Source: JANQFM01 sp035471925
GTDB lineage: Bacteria; Acidobacteriota; UBA6911; RPQK01; DATIPO01
Length of the DNA: 64,000 nucleotides
Assembly (NCBI GenBank): GCA_035471925.1
Contig: DATIPO010000147.1
Location: 1 to 64,000 of the forward strand
Direction: 5' to 3'
A program made the position numbers and the translations under genes. Position 1 is the stretch's first letter. Each line of letters opens with the position of its first letter. A model generated the notes under the pieces. That model was not told the DNA's origin, made no database searches, and was given only the letters and a program-made list of their open reading frames with translations. This document shows positions 61,549 through 64,000 of this stretch, one piece after another.

Positions 61549-64000
61549 TTGTCACACCTGGTTTTTGCCTTTCGAATGATCCGCCGCAATCCGCGTTTTG
61601 CGGCCATTGTGGTCTTCACCCTGGCGCTGGGGATCGGCGCCAACACCGCCGTCTTCACCGTCACCGACGCCGTGCTGCTGCAGACTTTAGAAGTGCGCGA
61701 TCCCTGGCGGCTGATCACCCTGACTCCTAAACAGCCCGACGGCTTCGCCCTCATTTCCTACGCCGTCTTCGAGGAGATGCGCGAGCGCCAGACGGTGTTG
61801 GAAGGGCTCATGGCCGTCACCGGGCCCAGTCTGGCGCGAGCCGCTTTGGACGGGCAGCGGCTGCCCGGGGTGCAGGCCGAGGGAGTCACCGGCGATTTCT
61901 TTCAGATCCTGGGTTTGCGTCCGTTGAGAGGACGCTTCTTCACCCGCCAGGACGAGGAGCGCTTCACCCGCGGCGAGTCCGACGACCGGGACGCACCCGC
62001 GGGCTCGGCGGTCATTGCCTATTCCTACTGGCAAAGGCAGTTCGGCGGCAGCGACTCGGCGCTGGGACGCCTGATCGAAGTGGACGGCTCGCTTTTCGAG
62101 ATCGTAGGCGTCATGCCCCCTGAATTCACCGGGATATCGCCGGGTCAGGGCACCGAAGTGTGGGTGCCGCTGGAGCAGTTTATCCCCGAGCGCTACCAAG
62201 AGGCCCGCACTCTGGTCTTCTTCTCGGTCATGGGGCGGCTTCAGCAAGGGGTCGGTGAAGCTCAAGCCCAGCAGGCCTTGACTGCCCTTTACCGGCAGTT
62301 GCGCCAAGACGAACGGAGCGCCGGGCTGCAGGACGAAGCCGACCGGGAAGTCGACTTCTCGCAAAGCCAAATCGTGGTTGAGAATGCGGCCGGCGGATTG
62401 ACCACGCTGCGCAAGCACTATCAGCGTCCTCTGGCCATCACCAGCGCAGTAAGCTTTCTGCTCCTTCTGATCGCCTGCTTCAACGTCGCCAACCTGATGC
62501 TGGCCCGGGCCGCGCTGCGTTCGCGGGAGATCACGACCCGCCTTGCCCTGGGAGCCGGACGGATGAGGCTGATGACTCAACTGCTGACCGAGTCGTCGCT
62601 GCTGGCGCTGACGGGCGGGGCTCTGGGCTGCCTGCTGGCCTGGGCCGCCAGTCCGCTGCTGATGGGCATGGTGAGGCTGAGCCGCGAAAGCGTCCATCTG
62701 GAGATTTCGCCCAACCTGCGCGTGTTGGCGTTCTCGGCCGTGCTGTCTTTGCTGACCGGCTTGCTCTTCGGACTCCTGCCCGCCCTTCAAGGCACCCGCG
62801 TCGACTTGGCGGCCGCCTTGCGAGCAGGCGTTCGAAACACTGGCCCAGGACGCAGGCGGCAGCGGCTGGCCAAGGGACTGGTGGCGCTGCAATTGGCGCT
62901 CTCGCTGGTCTTGTTGGCCGGCGCCGGGCTCATGTTGCGGACCCTCGTCGACCTGACCCGCGTCGACACCGGATTCCAGCGATCGGGCGTGCTGGTAGCC
63001 ACCATCAGTTTCGACGTACCCTCGGAGCAGCGCGTCCAAGCCGCCCGGGAGCTGGTCGAACGGCTGGAGGGACTGCCCCAGGTCCGCTCGGCCAGCGCAT
63101 CTTGGATGGCTCCTTTCGACAGAGGGATCATGTTCACCTCGGTGGAGGTCCCCGGGTACGTCTCGCCGGAGGGCGGCAACGAAGCCCGCGTCCAGGTCAA
63201 CATGGTCACCCCCGGCTACCTGCAAACGCTGGGTGTCGAGGTTTTGGAGGGACGCGCCTTCAGCGACTCCGACCGCAAGGGTGCCCCCAAGGCGGCCGTC
63301 GTCAACCAGGCCTTTCAACGCCGCTACCTGAAAGGGGCCTCAGCCCTCAACCTGCGCCTGCAAATGGAAGATGACGAGTTAGAGGTTGTGGGAGTCACGC
63401 GCGACACCCTTTGGAATGACCTGCGGGCTGAGGCCGAGCCCATGATGATCCTGGCCCAGCCGCAGTGGGACTTCAGCGTCTTCTCGGCTCAGGTGCGCAT
63501 CAATGGCCCGCAGGGTCCGGCGTCCGAGGCCATCCGCCGCAGCGTCCTGGAACTGCCTGGACGTCCTCTTCTGGAAGGCATCGCAACCCTTGAATCTCAC
63601 GTAGGAAGAAGCATCAGCCGCGAGAGCCTGGTAGCGCGCCTGGCCACCCTTTTCGCCCTGCTGGGATTTTTTCTGGCCGGGCTGGGACTCTACGGCGTCA
63701 TCTCATACGGCGTCGTTGGACGAAGGCGCGAAATCGGCATCCGCATGGCCTTGGGAGCGGCCCGTCCCGCCATCCTCTGGATGATCTTGCGGGAAACTCT
63801 ATGGCTGGCAGGCTTGGCCGTAGTGCTGGGGGTGCCGGCGGTCCTGGCTGCCAGCCGGGTGCTGGAGAGCCTGCTCTATGGACTGGAGCCCCACGACCCC
63901 CTGACCCTGGTCGCCGCCACCCTGCTGTTGACCGCCGTCAGCCTGGGCGCGGGACTGTTGCCCGCCCGCCGCGCGGCCTCGGTGCACCCCGCCGAGTCGC
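61549..64000 (+). CDS. ADOP-family (MacB/FtsX-like) ABC transporter permease, C-terminus cut by window edge
   Basis: At least 817 codons; the frame is still open at base 64000 but ends in the usual closing motif (PARRAASVHPAES), so only a few residues are missing. The N-terminus HLVFAFRMIRRNPRFAAIVV, followed by LALGIGANTAVFTVTDAVLL, is the ADOP signature. The first MacB-like periplasmic domain runs to about residue 270 and a three-helix FtsX unit follows (near 295, 345 and 390). A second unit starts at LVALQLALSLVLLAGAGLML and ends with RRREIGIRMALGAARPAILWMIL. The start is a TTG with GGAGGGG just upstream; ATG 61576 is an alternative. No ATPase gene is visible. Confidence 0.9.
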   Translation, partial: MSHLVFAFRMIRRNPRFAAIVVFTLALGIGANTAVFTVTDAVLLQTLEVRDPWRLITLTPKQPDGFALISYAVFEEMRERQTVLEGLMAVTGPSLARAALDGQRLPGVQAEGVTGDFFQILGLRPLRGRFFTRQDEERFTRGESDDRDAPAGSAVIAYSYWQRQFGGSDSALGRLIEVDGSLFEIVGVMPPEFTGISPGQGTEVWVPLEQFIPERYQEARTLVFFSVMGRLQQGVGEAQAQQALTALYRQLRQDERSAGLQDEADREVDFSQSQIVVENAAGGLTTLRKHYQRPLAITSAVSFLLLLIACFNVANLMLARAALRSREITTRLALGAGRMRLMTQLLTESSLLALTGGALGCLLAWAASPLLMGMVRLSRESVHLEISPNLRVLAFSAVLSLLTGLLFGLLPALQGTRVDLAAALRAGVRNTGPGRRRQRLAKGLVALQLALSLVLLAGAGLMLRTLVDLTRVDTGFQRSGVLVATISFDVPSEQRVQAARELVERLEGLPQVRSASASWMAPFDRGIMFTSVEVPGYVSPEGGNEARVQVNMVTPGYLQTLGVEVLEGRAFSDSDRKGAPKAAVVNQAFQRRYLKGASALNLRLQMEDDELEVVGVTRDTLWNDLRAEAEPMMILAQPQWDFSVFSAQVRINGPQGPASEAIRRSVLELPGRPLLEGIATLESHVGRSISRESLVARLATLFALLGFFLAGLGLYGVISYGVVGRRREIGIRMALGAARPAILWMILRETLWLAGLAVVLGVPAVLAASRVLESLLYGLEPHDPLTLVAATLLLTAVSLGAGLLPARRAASVHPAES

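Noticed and set aside
61687..63318. 543-codon open frame antisense to the second ADOP permease
   Set aside because: Its composition is a shadow of the permease; no fold motifs. The plus-strand frame has full family signatures.

Overview
The window is about 64 kb of GC-rich, gene-dense DNA from a Gram-negative bacterium. An LPS gene (lpxA), an OmpA-type outer-membrane protein, an RND efflux pump and a DegP protease show a diderm envelope. Two large MacB/FtsX-like permeases without a neighbouring ATPase have the architecture of the acidobacterial duplicated orphan permease (ADOP) family. Together with carboxypeptidase-regulatory-domain outer-membrane proteins and many stand-alone housekeeping genes, this points to Acidobacteriota, as inference with moderate confidence. 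There is no rRNA, tRNA, CRISPR array, transposase, integrase or prophage. This is core chromosome rather than a genomic island.

Layout. 1-1.9 kb: RND efflux permease (cut by the left edge) coupled to its lipoprotein adaptor. 1.9-5.3 kb: a small methyltransferase, galE and an orphan NtrC-type regulator. 5.3-10.9 kb (minus strand): UDP-glucuronate decarboxylase, the membrane (F0) part of an ATP synthase (atpZ, atpI, atpB, atpE), then an acyl-CoA ligase/ACP/acyltransferase fusion. F1 genes and subunit b are absent. 11-18.5 kb: glycosylasparaginase, TPR protein, RDD protein, BNR/VPS10-like repeat protein. 18.5-21.3 kb: OmpA protein with PKD-like domains and a small, extremely Asp-rich protein. 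21.4-26.6 kb: CPBP protease and a histidine kinase/NtrC pair. 26.9-32.7 kb: outer-membrane barrel protein, UbiA prenyltransferase with an unknown membrane partner, YyaL-type thioredoxin protein. 32.8-36.4 kb: amidase, GerMN lipoprotein-like protein, rph and rdgB as one tight plus-strand cluster. 36.5-39.7 kb: ADOP permease and a redoxin lipoprotein. 40-45.1 kb: YtxH protein, PhoD phosphatase, Trm112-like protein, hemB, PP2C phosphatase, MOSC protein. 45.3-48.5 kb: a four-gene LiaI/LiaF-like plus LytS/LytTR envelope-sensing operon. 48.7-56.9 kb: S9 peptidase, thiI, degP, SDR, lpxA, GNAT. 56.9-61 kb: penicillin-acylase-family enzyme and a coiled-coil lipoprotein with an internal repeat. 61-61.2 kb: hairpin-forming tandem repeats. 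61.5 kb to the end: a second ADOP permease cut by the right edge.

How the genes fit together. Much of the window serves the envelope: efflux, outer-membrane proteins, peptidoglycan amidase, LPS acylation, quality control by DegP and the S9 peptidase, and three regulatory sets (two NtrC types, one LytTR) that probably respond to envelope or metabolic state.

Two modes of translation start are visible. Some genes have strong Shine-Dalgarno sequences. About a dozen others have a TANNNT -10-like hexamer ending only 6-9 nt before the start codon and mostly no Shine-Dalgarno, which is the signature of leaderless mRNAs. I used this signal to choose several starts.
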